In this document: piece by piece, positions 27,357 to 36,417 of the stretch | Layout: the number at the start of each line of letters is the position of its first letter | Numbering within the stretch: position 1 is the stretch's first letter | From: Saprospiraceae bacterium | GTDB taxonomy: Bacteria; Bacteroidota; Bacteroidia; Chitinophagales; Saprospiraceae | Direction of reading: 5' to 3' | NCBI GenBank assembly: GCA_013214355.1 | Contig: JABSSL010000090.1 | Coordinates: forward strand, 1 to 64,000 | Length of the DNA: 64,000 bases | Translations under genes and position numbers: made by a program | Notes under the pieces: model-generated | Databases searched by the model: none | What the model was told of the DNA's origin: nothing | Seen by the model: only the letters and a program-made list of their open reading frames with translations

Positions 27357-28694
27357 ATGGAGCGCATCATCATCAAAGGAGGACAATTGGTAAATGAAGG
27401 TAAGATCTTCACTGCTGACGTCTACATCGAAAATGGACGGATCGCAGAGATCGGGAGCCAAATTAACAAAAGTGCAGATCGCGAGATCAAGGCTGAAGGG
27501 AAGTTTGTACTTCCTGGAATTATTGATGATCAAGTTCACTTTCGTGAGCCTGGTTTGACCCATAAGGCGGATCTATATACGGAACCCAAGGCGGCGGTAG
27601 CAGGCGGTACCACTTCCTACATGGAAATGCCGAATACCAAACCACCTGCGGTAACGCAGGATAAGTTAGAAGAGAAATATCAAGCAGCTGCGCAAAAGTC
27701 ATTGGCCAACTATAGCTTTTTTATGGGCGCTACCAATGACAATTTAGAAGAAGTGTTGCGTACGGATGGAAATCGAGTCTGCGGCGTTAAGATTTTTATG
27801 GGCTCGAGTACGGGAAATATGCTGGTGGATGAGCCGACGACCTTGGATCAACTTTTTGCTCAGGTACCCATCTTGATCGCTACGCATTGTGAGGATGAAG
27901 CCACAATCAGAAAAAATGCAGCGCTGTATCGAGAAAAATACGGGGAGGATGTTCCGATTGCTTGTCATCCTGAGATTAGAAATGCTGAAGGGTGTTTGCT
28001 TTCTTCCTCTATGGCCATTGACTTGGCCAAGCGACACAATACGCGCTTACACATTTTGCATATCTCGACCCGGGATGAATTAGCCCTATTCGACAATGTT
28101 ACGCCCTTAGCTCAAAAAAGAATTACTTCGGAGGTGTGTGTACACCATCTGTATTTCAATGCAGCGCAATATGAGACTTTAGGTACACAGATCAAATGTA
28201 ACCCTGCGGTGAAGGGAGCGGAACACCATTCTGCCTTGCTCCCTGCTTTGTTAGATAATCGCTTAGATATAATCGCCACAGATCATGCTCCGCATACCTG
28301 GGAAGAAAAACAACAAAGCTATTTTAAGGCACCTTCTGGAGTACCCTTGGTTCAGCATAGCTTAAACGTGATGCTAGAATTCTATCAAAAAGGTAAAATT
28401 AGCCTTGAAAAAATTGTAGAAAAAATGAGCCACGCGCCGGCCATTTGTTTCCAATTGGAGGAAAGAGGCTATCTACGGGAAGGGTACTGGGCAGATATCG
28501 CGATTGTAGACCCGAACAAAAAATGGACTGTAGAAAAATCAAATATCCACTACAAGTGTGGTTGGTCACCTTTTGAAGGACATGAGTTTACAGGACAGGT
28601 GGACTCGACCATTGTAAGCGGTCACCTAGCTTATCACAAGGGACAATTTAATGAGTCAAAGATGGGTGAGCGGATGACTTTCAACAGAGACTAA
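27357..28694 (+). CDS. pyrC: Dihydroorotase
   Basis: A 445-residue amidohydrolase closing carbamoyl-aspartate to dihydroorotate in pyrimidine synthesis. The metal-site motif reads DDQVHFREPGLTHK (about 56-69): the usual DxHxH has Gln in place of the first His. From memory this replacement is seen in other Bacteroidota dihydroorotases, so I do not take it as inactivation. MEMPNTKPP, HCEDEATI, ICH/LHILHIST and ATDHAPHTWEEK are the other active-site segments. The latter holds the catalytic Asp. It stands divergent from purK, so purine and pyrimidine genes share a control region. Confidence 0.92.
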   Translation: MERIIIKGGQLVNEGKIFTADVYIENGRIAEIGSQINKSADREIKAEGKFVLPGIIDDQVHFREPGLTHKADLYTEPKAAVAGGTTSYMEMPNTKPPAVTQDKLEEKYQAAAQKSLANYSFFMGATNDNLEEVLRTDGNRVCGVKIFMGSSTGNMLVDEPTTLDQLFAQVPILIATHCEDEATIRKNAALYREKYGEDVPIACHPEIRNAEGCLLSSSMAIDLAKRHNTRLHILHISTRDELALFDNVTPLAQKRITSEVCVHHLYFNAAQYETLGTQIKCNPAVKGAEHHSALLPALLDNRLDIIATDHAPHTWEEKQQSYFKAPSGVPLVQHSLNVMLEFYQKGKISLEKIVEKMSHAPAICFQLEERGYLREGYWADIAIVDPNKKWTVEKSNIHYKCGWSPFEGHEFTGQVDSTIVSGHLAYHKGQFNESKMGERMTFNRD

Positions 28695-28727
28695 TCTAAA
28701 ACAGATTTATCGAGGTAGCTTGAATAA

Positions 28728-29219
28728 TTAAGCAGTCTTCTTTCGCCTCTTAGATAATTGTTTGTCTAGCAAGACCAAGAAAATTGAGGTAATGCTAATG
28801 GACAATAGAATGATGGCAGTCTTGTAAGGTAGGAAGAGAAGCTTACTAATATCAATGCTTTCTGGTGAGAAACTACCACTCGAAGTTGTAGCTGCTTCTG
28901 GCGAGAAAAAGCCTAGCCCGATAGTTCCAAGCATCAGAAAGGTTAATCCGCTCCAAAAGGCTTTAACCCAAGCAGGGCCGAGCAGGTGCTGAGTGGGCAA
29001 TTGTTGATAGAGCATGGGTAGATGCTCCATCACGTTTGTGGTAAAACGCATGGAGGGCTGTTCTAATTCTAATGATCCGAAAGCCTCATCTAACTGTCGT
29101 CGCTCCTCTACAGCTTGCTTGAATTCGGGGTCATCCTCTATGCGTTGCAATAAGGCTTTGGTTTCTGCTTCATCGCAGTCCCCATCAATAAAGCGCCAAA
29201 TTAGATCATTTTCTTCCAT
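28728..29219 (-). CDS. Putative anti-sigma factor, two-helix membrane protein
   Basis: A 163-residue protein: an acidic N-terminal cytoplasmic part (about 1-75, IWRFIDGDCDEAETKALLQRIEDDPEF, read in pieces) resembling the N-terminal helix pattern of Bacteroidota anti-sigma factors but without a zinc motif, then transmembrane helices at about 86-106 and 131-152, and a basic tail. It begins 1 bp after the stop of the ECF sigma gene, so the pair is cotranscribed. The anti-sigma role is inferred from position and layout. Confidence 0.7.
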   Translation of the reverse strand: MEENDLIWRFIDGDCDEAETKALLQRIEDDPEFKQAVEERRQLDEAFGSLELEQPSMRFTTNVMEHLPMLYQQLPTQHLLGPAWVKAFWSGLTFLMLGTIGLGFFSPEAATTSSGSFSPESIDISKLLFLPYKTAIILLSISITSIFLVLLDKQLSKRRKKTA

Positions 29220-29220
29220 A

Positions 29221-29805
29221 TCAAAGTAGGTTATCTTTGATCTCCTTACCTAATTGTTTTTGCAAGTGTTTCTTCAAAGTTTCTCTTGTCCGGTGCAGTT
29301 TTGTTTTTACATTGGTGGTTGTCAAGCCCGTAATTTCGACTATTTCTTTAATACTTTTCTCCTTTAAGTAAAAGAGCGTCACCACTGCTGCATCCTGTGG
29401 CTTCAGCTGGCGGATGGCCTTGAGGAGTTGAGTTTTTAATAATTCTGTGTTTATCATTTGTTCAGCTCCTCGGTTTTCTTTGTCTGGGATCTGTAGATAA
29501 GAATCCTCTTGATCAATCGAAATATTTCCTTTCTTTCGAGTTCTCACTTTGTCTAAAGCGGTCCGATAGGCTACGGTATACAACCAAGTACTGAACTTTG
29601 ACTTCTGCTCGAAGCTTCCCAAGGTTTTATACACTTTGATGAAGACGTCCTGTGAAGCTTCCTCTGCCTCTTCCCGCTGCTGCAACACCCGAAAACAGAC
29701 CGTAAATACATAGTCCTTGTACCTTTCGACGAGTTGTCGAAAAGCAGCCTGATTCCCCCTCAATACCTCTCCAACAAGTTGTTGATCCGCTTCCTTAGCG
29801 TGCAT
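29221..29805 (-). CDS. ECF RNA polymerase sigma factor
   Basis: A 194-residue sigma70-family ECF protein. Region 2 contains YKDYVFTVCFRVLQQREEAEEASQDVF and FSTWLYTVAYRTALD (read in pieces); region 4 contains KSIKEIVEITGLTTTNVKTKLHRTR. This is the RpoE-like group common in Bacteroidota. It is directly followed by the putative anti-sigma gene. Target promoters are not identifiable here. Confidence 0.93.
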   Translation of the reverse strand: MHAKEADQQLVGEVLRGNQAAFRQLVERYKDYVFTVCFRVLQQREEAEEASQDVFIKVYKTLGSFEQKSKFSTWLYTVAYRTALDKVRTRKKGNISIDQEDSYLQIPDKENRGAEQMINTELLKTQLLKAIRQLKPQDAAVVTLFYLKEKSIKEIVEITGLTTTNVKTKLHRTRETLKKHLQKQLGKEIKDNLL

Positions 29806-30037
29806 AAAGTTTAGCTATGACGTCGATCAAAGGTTTTAGGTTACGAACTCCTCCATAAAGTTATCCCGCTGGGACGAATTTAGCTTGAGTTCTGGCAGGA
29901 GTTGTGCTTGCAGTCCAAATCTGTACCTTTTTCCGGTAATGCAAAATACAAATTTTGGGTATTAGCAAAGACTAGCACGAAATACTCCCACAATTGTAAG
30001 ATGTTTAGAAGTCATTAATTCCCCTATGTTGGATACC

Positions 30038-30065
30038 AAACCAGTGAAGATTCTACTGGTTTTTT
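30038..30065 (+). terminator. Orphan intrinsic terminator upstream of the DUF6249-like gene
   Basis: AAACCAGT (30038-30045) pairs perfectly with ACTGGTTT (30055-30062), extended by three more T. It reads as a plus-strand terminator, yet no plus-strand gene lies between 28694 and here, so it may end a small RNA or attenuate the gene at 30140. The rest of the 334-bp gap 29806-30139 is AT-rich with no ORF I would support. Confidence 0.5.
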
Positions 30066-30139
30066 GGAAAAATTCAGAAAAATGTCGCAGTTTGTAACCT
30101 GATTTCGAATGGCCTCGTCAGAGGAATAAAAAAAGAAAG

Positions 30140-30514
30140 ATGAGCATGCTTGAATCCCTGGTCCCCATATTGGCCATTATTTGTACTTTCGGATCACTCT
30201 CCTTCTTCGTTTATATGTTTTATACCTCTAGACATCGAGAAAGAATGGCAATGATCCAGCAGGGAAAGGACCCGATGCAGTATAAGGTGCAGATGCAAAA
30301 GACAGAGTCCAACCGAGTACTGAAAGTTGGAATATTATTTGCTGCTTTTGGATTAGGTTTGGTAGCGGGTTGGGGGCTAGAAGAAGGTGGAGTACCTGCG
30401 GAAACGGCTTATTTTGCGATGATCTTTTTGTTCGGTGGTTTAGGGATGATAATTTACTATTTTTCCCAACGCAAGCAACGGGCTAAGGAGGACTTCTTAG
30501 CTGAAGAGCTATAA
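30140..30514 (+). CDS. Small DUF6249-like membrane protein
   Basis: A 124-residue protein with three hydrophobic helices (about 7-28, 57-78 and 85-105) separated by a charged loop (RHRERMAMIQQGKDPMQYK). The pattern matches small Bacteroidota membrane proteins I associate with DUF6249, though I cannot confirm it. Such proteins often accompany ECF sigma genes, as here. A purine-rich AAAGAAAG precedes the ATG. The stop overlaps the next start by one base (TAATG), so it is coupled to the RNA ligase-like gene. Confidence 0.7.
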   Translation: MSMLESLVPILAIICTFGSLSFFVYMFYTSRHRERMAMIQQGKDPMQYKVQMQKTESNRVLKVGILFAAFGLGLVAGWGLEEGGVPAETAYFAMIFLFGGLGMIIYYFSQRKQRAKEDFLAEEL

Positions 30515-31062
30515 TGTCTAAACAAACTGATCTATTTTTCATCGCAGTCCTTCCTCCAGCGGAAATCCAGGAAGAGGTCACCGCTTTTAAGGAGTACGCC
30601 GCAACCGAATTCAATAGCAAGCATGCTTTGCGCTCTCCCCCTCATATTACTCTGATTCCTCCCTTCCGTTGGGCCAGTTCCGAAAGGGACAAGTTGATTC
30701 GCTTCTTGGAAGGGTTCACGTTTTCCCCATCGACTATAGCCCTGACGCTAGAGAATTTCGACTGCTTTGCTCCCCGAGTGATATTTGTCGATGTGAATGC
30801 GGAATTGCTGCTTCAGCAAATGCAGGTACAACTAAAGACAGAGATAGCTCAACATCTCGGGATTGAACACAAAGGCCCGTTTGGTTTTCATCCGCACATG
30901 ACCATTGCCTTCAGGGACTTAGTAGAAGACGTTTTTCAGACTGCCTGGGCTTACTTTTCAACACAATCCTACCTGCGCACTTTTGCCGTTCAAGAACTTA
31001 CTCTCCTGAAACATCACCAGAAAGGATGGCAAGTGGACGGTAGCTTTCTCTTCGCTGAATGA
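30514..31062 (+). CDS. 2'-5' RNA ligase (2H phosphoesterase) family protein
   Basis: A 182-residue protein of the 2H superfamily. The two HxT motifs are HIT at residues 44-46 (SPPHITLIPPF) and HMT at 128-130 (GFHPHMTIAFRD), both intact. Members cleave or join 2'-5' or cyclic phosphate linkages in RNA. Length is typical. It is coupled to the membrane protein gene upstream, with no RNA repair genes nearby, so the substrate is open. Confidence 0.88.
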   Translation: MSKQTDLFFIAVLPPAEIQEEVTAFKEYAATEFNSKHALRSPPHITLIPPFRWASSERDKLIRFLEGFTFSPSTIALTLENFDCFAPRVIFVDVNAELLLQQMQVQLKTEIAQHLGIEHKGPFGFHPHMTIAFRDLVEDVFQTAWAYFSTQSYLRTFAVQELTLLKHHQKGWQVDGSFLFAE

Positions 31063-31108
31063 CCAATCCATTGCAAATACCTACCTTATCTTAAAAGAAG
31101 CCGGACAA

Positions 31109-31150
31109 TCCCCTTAAGGCGGCGTTAAATTTGTCGCCTGTCCTTGGGGA
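31109..31150 (+). other. Nested hairpin after the 2'-5' RNA ligase-like gene
   Basis: TCCCC (31109-31113) pairs with GGGGA (31146-31150) and, inside, AGGCG (31117-31121) with CGCCT (31135-31139). It lies 47 bp after the stop and probably ends that transcript, although there is no T tract. The rest of the 391-bp gap to 31453 contains a GATATT/AATATC pair near 31283-31296 and presumably the promoter of the WG-repeat gene. Confidence 0.45.
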
Positions 31151-31453
31151 AATCACAAAAATGCCTTTGTTTTGTAACTTTATGGAAAGGGAGGCATTAT
31201 AGTAATATATGGAATTCCGCTATTTGTAAGATTTTTGTAGTCATAACAGTATAGTCGGGTTCTTGATATGATGATGCTAAAGCGATATTTCAATATCGAT
31301 CCTGAGATTTTGCTTTACCAAGAAATGCGAAAAAGGGAGAAAAACCATTCCCGTAATTGTTTGATGCGATGTTAGGGATTTTCGGTCAGCCTGCGCATTT
31401 CAGCTGCTTGAGATTACTATAATTTATTATAGAATTCTACGTTAAATAGAGGT

Positions 31454-34400
31454 ATGTACCGAAAACAACTCCCGGTTTCGTTGAAGCGCTTGTTAGGCAT
31501 TCTTCCTATTCTCTTATCTATAAGCTGCGCCCTGCAGGCTCAAGCACATTTTCCTGTTAAGATCAATAAAAAGTGGGGGTTAATTGATGCGGATGGCAAA
31601 ATGGTTTTAAATGCCAACTATGATGCTATTGGAGAGTTCAAGAAATATGGTTACGCGGTAATGCAACGAGCCGGCCGTGTTGGACTATTGAATGAAGCCG
31701 GGAAAGAGGTGGTCCTCCCCAAATACGACGATCTTAAAGTATTGGACTCAACGATGATAGCGGTGATGGATCATGGGGAGTGGTTGGTACTTAATCTGAA
31801 AGGACAAGTCATTTTACCCAAAGGCTACGATAGAGTTGAAATTTGGTCAGATGAGTATTTGGCCTACACCAAGAAGGATAAGTGGGGAATCGTAAACCGA
31901 AAAGGTAAAGAGTTGCTACAAGCCGATTTTGATGAGATATCCATTGAGGAAAAATACTTTGTGACCCGAAAGTCCAATGAGTTGGGAGTCTTTGATCAGC
32001 AAGGCCAACAAGTACTACCGAATTTGGCTTCGGAAATTCGCTTCTTCAGTGATAGCCTAATTTTTTATCGAAAGGGTAGTCAGTGGGGAGCGGTAAATGC
32101 CAATGGTTTGGAGCAAATTGCTCCACGTTTTGACTCCTTTGAACGATTATCACCTCGCTTCATTAAGCTAATCGCAGATAGTAAATCCTTTGTCTATTCA
32201 TTGCCCTGTCGACGAATTATAACCAAGGGGTATTTTGATGATTTTTATCCATTAACTAGGCAACTCCTAATTGTTAAGCGTAAGCGACAATTGGGCTTGA
32301 TTGATCAATGTGGGAGTCCAATCTTACCCATTCAGTACGATGAAATACAGACTTATGGGGCCGATTATTTCCGGGTGAATCGTGGTGGAGAATGGGGCGT
32401 GGTGGCAAAAAGTGGAAGCCCGATAATTGAACTTAAGTATGACTATATCGCGCCCCTTCGCTCGAAGGTTGGCTTGGTGAAAGACAATGGTAAATTTGGG
32501 GTGGTTAATTATGATGGAGAGGAAGTAGTGACGCCGGTATTTGATCGAATCGTCTTGGAAGATAGAAAAGCGAAAGCTTATGTAAAAAAGGAGACTGGAG
32601 GAGCAGATGAAGCCCTAACTATCTTTGAATTTGATAAAGATGGACACTTAGTTGACAATAGTAATTTCAGCAATCACTTCACCGTAAAGATAAAGGCAAA
32701 GGCTGGGCTAGAGTTTCTAGGACAAGGGGATCTTAATGATTTTTTACTGGATGAGTTTGAATGGTTTTATTCGCCAGAAGTCGATCGTTGGGGACTTAGA
32801 AGGCTAGCCACAGGAGAAATTCAGATCGAACCTAAATTCCACTATGTAAAGGTAGAGCGAGATCTGGGCTTTACGATTGTCGGGATCAAAAAAGATCTGC
32901 GCTATGAATTTGAGCGTACTACCTATCGCTTTGACATGGTTTATGGATTAGTGAAAAATGAGGTGGGCCTTTTGATCTCTGAAATGAACTTCTGGAATGT
33001 TGAGTTTGATGATTTCCGAGCGGGCCATCCACTCGCCAGATGTCTTTTTGCAGGAGGTAAGTTTGGCTTGTTGGATCAAACAGGTAGAGTGGTAGCGGAT
33101 GACTATGCCTTTATTGGACCCTTTCAAGAGGGGGTAGCTCGAATGAGCCGGCGAGGGCGTATTTCCGGTAGCATGAAGCAGACCTACGGATTGGATCGCT
33201 TGAATCATTTTCTCTCTGATATCATGGTCAGTAGTTCTATGGTAGACTATACCAAGTATGACCAGATGTTCCGGCAAGAAGCCGTATTGGTTTGTCATGA
33301 ATGCGAATGGGGATATATAGATACCTCTGCCAAAATAGTAGTTAATCCACAGTATACTTTTGCCCAGGATATGGTGAATGAGGTAGGGATTGTACAGTGT
33401 GAACAGAAGTGGGGCTTAATGGAGAATACGGGCAAAGAATTGGTAGCCTGTCAATATGATGGAGTTCAATTTTTAGAAAATACTGATAACAAGATTATTA
33501 AAGTATATGTCGAAGAGCCGAAGTACGGCTTAATCGATACTTTGGGACAGTTGCGCGTAAGTGCCACTTACGATGAGTTGGGACAGTTTTCGGAGGGGCG
33601 TCTGGCGGTTAAACGGAATGATTTATGGGGCTTCGTAAACGCAGATGGGGTAGAGGTAATTCCTTGCCGGTTTCAGGAGGTAAAGAAATTTAGTGATGGT
33701 AAGGCTGCTGCGAAGTTGGGGAATAAATGGGGCTTCATTGATCGATTGGGAGAGGTCGTAATTGACTTCAAATATCGAAGAGCCGGTTCCTTCAAAGATG
33801 AACTAGCTTGGGTGTATTCGCGAAACAAGGTAGGTTTCATCAATGAGGAAGAAGCCTTTATTGTACCCGCAAATTTTGATCGAGCTTTTGACTTTCAACA
33901 AGGGATTGCTAGAGTAGTGGTAGACGGCAAATATGGCTTGATCGATCGCAATGGAGATTTCATTTTACGTCCCAGTAGATATACACAAATTGCTGCTTTT
34001 ACCCCATTTGGTGTGGCGAAGGTTCGATATGGAAATAATAGAATTCGCTACGGTTTGATCAATCGTAAAGGGCAAAAGATTACCAATTTGGATTATTTGC
34101 AAATCTCTGATTTCAGCGAAGGCTTGGCCAAAGTGAAACACCGGGCGAATTACGGTTTCATTGATGTGCTGGGAAAGCTGGTAGTTCCTTGTGAATACAG
34201 CAAGCTGTCAGACTTCAGCTATGGTTTTGCTGCGGCTTATAAGGACGGGAAATGTGGCTATATATCCGGTAGGGGTGAACTAAAGATTCCCTTTGAATTC
34301 TCACGCTGTCAAGATTTTGCCGGAAACCGTGCGGTAGTGTATCGAGGTGGTCTGAGGAATGGCGGTTTGATTGATCCATCTGGCCAATTTATCCTGGAGC

Positions 34401-34819
34401 CTGGCATCGACCGTTTGGAGGGCTTCCGAGATGGGCGAGGTTTGGTTCGTGACAATAAATTTCGGTTTTACTACATCACCGAAAAGTCCGATCTATACAA
34501 CGGTTATTACCAAAAAGCCAGGGAGTTTCAGCATGGCGTAGCAGTCGTGCAGATCAAGGATCGTTGGGGGATTATCAATCAAAAAGGGATTGAAGTTATT
34601 CCTCCGAAATATGGTCGAATTGATCAATTTGAAAACGGTTATGCGAAGGTCCGCATTGAAGGCTTCAACGGGCTAATTAATCTTAAAGGGGAACTAATTG
34701 TAGAACCAGACTTTGAATTCATTAGCTACGCTGGCAAAGGCCTCTTCCGGGTAGAGCAAGGAGATAAAATCGGTTATTTTGATAGCGAAGGACACTGGGT
34801 ATGGGATCTCAGTCGCTAA
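31454..34819 (+). CDS. Large secreted WG-repeat protein
   Basis: A 1121-residue protein with an N-terminal signal sequence (about 1-32, LLGILPILLSISCALQAQA), then some two dozen WG (KWG) repeats of about 45 residues covering the whole length. Repeats read [K/R]WG-[LF]-[IV]-[DN]..G..[VI].P..Y[DE].....F..G.A.V, for example KWGLIDADGK, KWGIVNRKGK, EWGVVAKSG, LWGFVNADG, KWGFIDRLG and RWGIINQKG, with FG, YG, CG and LG variants. WG repeats form beta-structured interaction surfaces; their role in Bacteroidota is poorly known. There is no sorting domain at the C-terminus and no catalytic motif. A region at about 405-440 and 480-530 departs from the repeat. The protein is likely periplasmic or outer-membrane associated. 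Confidence 0.85.
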   Translation: MYRKQLPVSLKRLLGILPILLSISCALQAQAHFPVKINKKWGLIDADGKMVLNANYDAIGEFKKYGYAVMQRAGRVGLLNEAGKEVVLPKYDDLKVLDSTMIAVMDHGEWLVLNLKGQVILPKGYDRVEIWSDEYLAYTKKDKWGIVNRKGKELLQADFDEISIEEKYFVTRKSNELGVFDQQGQQVLPNLASEIRFFSDSLIFYRKGSQWGAVNANGLEQIAPRFDSFERLSPRFIKLIADSKSFVYSLPCRRIITKGYFDDFYPLTRQLLIVKRKRQLGLIDQCGSPILPIQYDEIQTYGADYFRVNRGGEWGVVAKSGSPIIELKYDYIAPLRSKVGLVKDNGKFGVVNYDGEEVVTPVFDRIVLEDRKAKAYVKKETGGADEALTIFEFDKDGHLVDNSNFSNHFTVKIKAKAGLEFLGQGDLNDFLLDEFEWFYSPEVDRWGLRRLATGEIQIEPKFHYVKVERDLGFTIVGIKKDLRYEFERTTYRFDMVYGLVKNEVGLLISEMNFWNVEFDDFRAGHPLARCLFAGGKFGLLDQTGRVVADDYAFIGPFQEGVARMSRRGRISGSMKQTYGLDRLNHFLSDIMVSSSMVDYTKYDQMFRQEAVLVCHECEWGYIDTSAKIVVNPQYTFAQDMVNEVGIVQCEQKWGLMENTGKELVACQYDGVQFLENTDNKIIKVYVEEPKYGLIDTLGQLRVSATYDELGQFSEGRLAVKRNDLWGFVNADGVEVIPCRFQEVKKFSDGKAAAKLGNKWGFIDRLGEVVIDFKYRRAGSFKDELAWVYSRNKVGFINEEEAFIVPANFDRAFDFQQGIARVVVDGKYGLIDRNGDFILRPSRYTQIAAFTPFGVAKVRYGNNRIRYGLINRKGQKITNLDYLQISDFSEGLAKVKHRANYGFIDVLGKLVVPCEYSKLSDFSYGFAAAYKDGKCGYISGRGELKIPFEFSRCQDFAGNRAVVYRGGLRNGGLIDPSGQFILEPGIDRLEGFRDGRGLVRDNKFRFYYITEKSDLYNGYYQKAREFQHGVAVVQIKDRWGIINQKGIEVIPPKYGRIDQFENGYAKVRIEGFNGLINLKGELIVEPDFEFISYAGKGLFRVEQGDKIGYFDSEGHWVWDLSR

Positions 34820-34853
34820 TTCTAGGCCGAAAATTCTTGATAACTACGCCTTT

Positions 34854-35420
34854 CTAGAAATTCTGTAATTCCTTATACACTAAATCTACAGGAAGCCCCA
34901 TAATGTTGGCGTAAGTTCCTTCAATCTTATTGATCTTGCAAAGACCAATCCACTCTTGAATAGCATAAGCTCCAGCCTTGTCGTAGGGTTTATAGGTGTC
35001 GATGTAGTATTCAATTTCTGCTTCACTGAGTTCATCAAAGAATACGCGCGAATACCCAGCAAATACGCTTTCCTTATCTTTTGAGAGCAGACAAACTCCT
35101 GTAACCACGGTATGCATTTGTCCGGATAAGATGGACAGGATACTTTTAGCGTCCGCCCGATCTTTGGGTTTACCATAGATGACTCCGGCTTGGATGACGA
35201 CACTATCGGCTGACAGCAAAATATCATCTCCTTGCAAGAAATCCTGGCAAGCATTCGCCTTTTTTTTGGCTAGATAAGGTGCTACCTCCATCACCGCCAA
35301 TTCTTCTGGATAGTCCTCTTCCACATCTTTTGTGCGGATCGCAAAGGGAATGCCAGCCATTTCCAAAAGCTGCTTTCTGCGAGGAGATTTTGAGGCGAGG
35401 ATAAGATTTCTTTGTTGCAT
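34854..35420 (-). CDS. maf: Maf-like nucleoside triphosphate pyrophosphatase
   Basis: A 188-residue Maf protein. ASKSPRRKQLLEMAGIPF (about 9-26) is the Maf signature, followed by LLSADSVV, GKPKDRADAKSILSILSG and the YDKAGAYAIQ motif. It hydrolyses dTTP/UTP or modified pyrimidine nucleotides. It is the last gene of the kdsC-ubiA-maf run, 10 bp after ubiA. Confidence 0.95.
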   Translation of the reverse strand: MQQRNLILASKSPRRKQLLEMAGIPFAIRTKDVEEDYPEELAVMEVAPYLAKKKANACQDFLQGDDILLSADSVVIQAGVIYGKPKDRADAKSILSILSGQMHTVVTGVCLLSKDKESVFAGYSRVFFDELSEAEIEYYIDTYKPYDKAGAYAIQEWIGLCKINKIEGTYANIMGLPVDLVYKELQNF

Positions 35421-35430
35421 GCAAGTACAC

Positions 35431-36351
35431 TTAGATTTCCAATAAGAATAAGATCAAGATGCCACTAAGCATCAAGAGCTTTGACCATTGACTGAGCTGG
35501 TGAAATTGGCGCTTTTCGCGGGCTTGGACGAGCTTGTACAATAGTAAGCACATGGGTAGAGACATCACTATCAACACGACCCCAGAAGTTGGCGATTCAA
35601 GTTTTTGCCAGAAAAACCAGCCCGAGGCTAACAGGAAAAGCAGTATGATTACACCAATAACACTAACCACTTGGCGGCAGCGGTTCATGCCCCAAACAAT
35701 GGGCGCCGTGCGAAATCCTCCACGAGAGTCCCCTTCAATATCCTCCATGTCTTTGATCAACTCCCGAAAAAGCGTGGTTAGAAAAGCAAAGACCAAGTAG
35801 GTAATTAAAATAGCGCCTATCTTTTGATAGGTCCGTTCAGCAATGGCTAACTCGGCAAAGGCTACTCTTTCCGCAAACCAAATAATGCCCGCTACGCCAC
35901 TACAATACAAAGCGACTAGGAGGTTTCCCCAGAGCGGCATGCGCTTCAGCCATCTGGAGTAGACATATAAGCCCGTGCTGGCCAGCGGGAACAAGCCCAC
36001 GTATCCAGGCTTCTCCACCACAAAGGCCAAGTACAGGGATAGCAAGAAACCAATGAGATGAATAACAAAGTAGAGCCAATAAGCCGTTGACAAGTCCATT
36101 TCTTTCCCAATGATTACACGCTCGGGCTTATCGATTTTATCAATATCTCGATCGTAGATATCATTGATGATATATCCACCGGCACTAAGTAGGATGGTGA
36201 CGATGCAGAGTAGGAAGAAATGATTTTGATCCAGAGAGCGCTGAATGTTGTATTGCACAAAACTGGGTAGCAACACCCAATTATAGATCAGTACCTGTGT
36301 CAAGGCAACGATCACCAGGTTTGGCCAACGTATTAAGTTCAATAATGGCAT
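35431..36351 (-). CDS. UbiA-family prenyltransferase, geranylgeranylglycerol-phosphate geranylgeranyltransferase-like
   Basis: A 306-residue membrane prenyltransferase with about nine helices. The two metal-prenyl diphosphate motifs are NDIYDRDIDKID (63-74) and LIKDMEDIEGD (about 196-206). In Bacteroidota this gene, next to kdsC and maf, is usually named geranylgeranylglycerol-phosphate geranylgeranyltransferase after its archaeal ether-lipid relatives. The true substrate in these bacteria is uncertain. It lies 66 bp after kdsC, with a hairpin between, and 10 bp before maf. Confidence 0.85.
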   Translation of the reverse strand: MPLLNLIRWPNLVIVALTQVLIYNWVLLPSFVQYNIQRSLDQNHFFLLCIVTILLSAGGYIINDIYDRDIDKIDKPERVIIGKEMDLSTAYWLYFVIHLIGFLLSLYLAFVVEKPGYVGLFPLASTGLYVYSRWLKRMPLWGNLLVALYCSGVAGIIWFAERVAFAELAIAERTYQKIGAILITYLVFAFLTTLFRELIKDMEDIEGDSRGGFRTAPIVWGMNRCRQVVSVIGVIILLFLLASGWFFWQKLESPTSGVVLIVMSLPMCLLLYKLVQAREKRQFHQLSQWSKLLMLSGILILFLLEI

Positions 36352-36373
36352 GTAGCTCCTTTTACATCACTTG

Positions 36374-36397
36374 TTCCAAGCCTTTGAACGCTTGGAA
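36374..36397 (-). other. Hairpin between kdsC and ubiA
   Basis: TTCCAAGC (36374-36381) pairs perfectly with GCTTGGAA (36390-36397), 8-nt loop. It has no T tract and sits inside the presumed operon, so it is more likely a processing or stabilising hairpin, or a weak terminator, than a full stop. Confidence 0.4.
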
Positions 36398-36417
36398 AGC
36401 TAATGGTGGTAAACTAT

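Noticed and set aside
27357-28694. Dihydroorotase with Gln replacing the first metal-site His (DDQVHFREPG)
   Set aside because: I recall the same replacement in other Bacteroidota dihydroorotases, and all other active-site segments are intact, so it is a lineage trait rather than an inactive paralogue.
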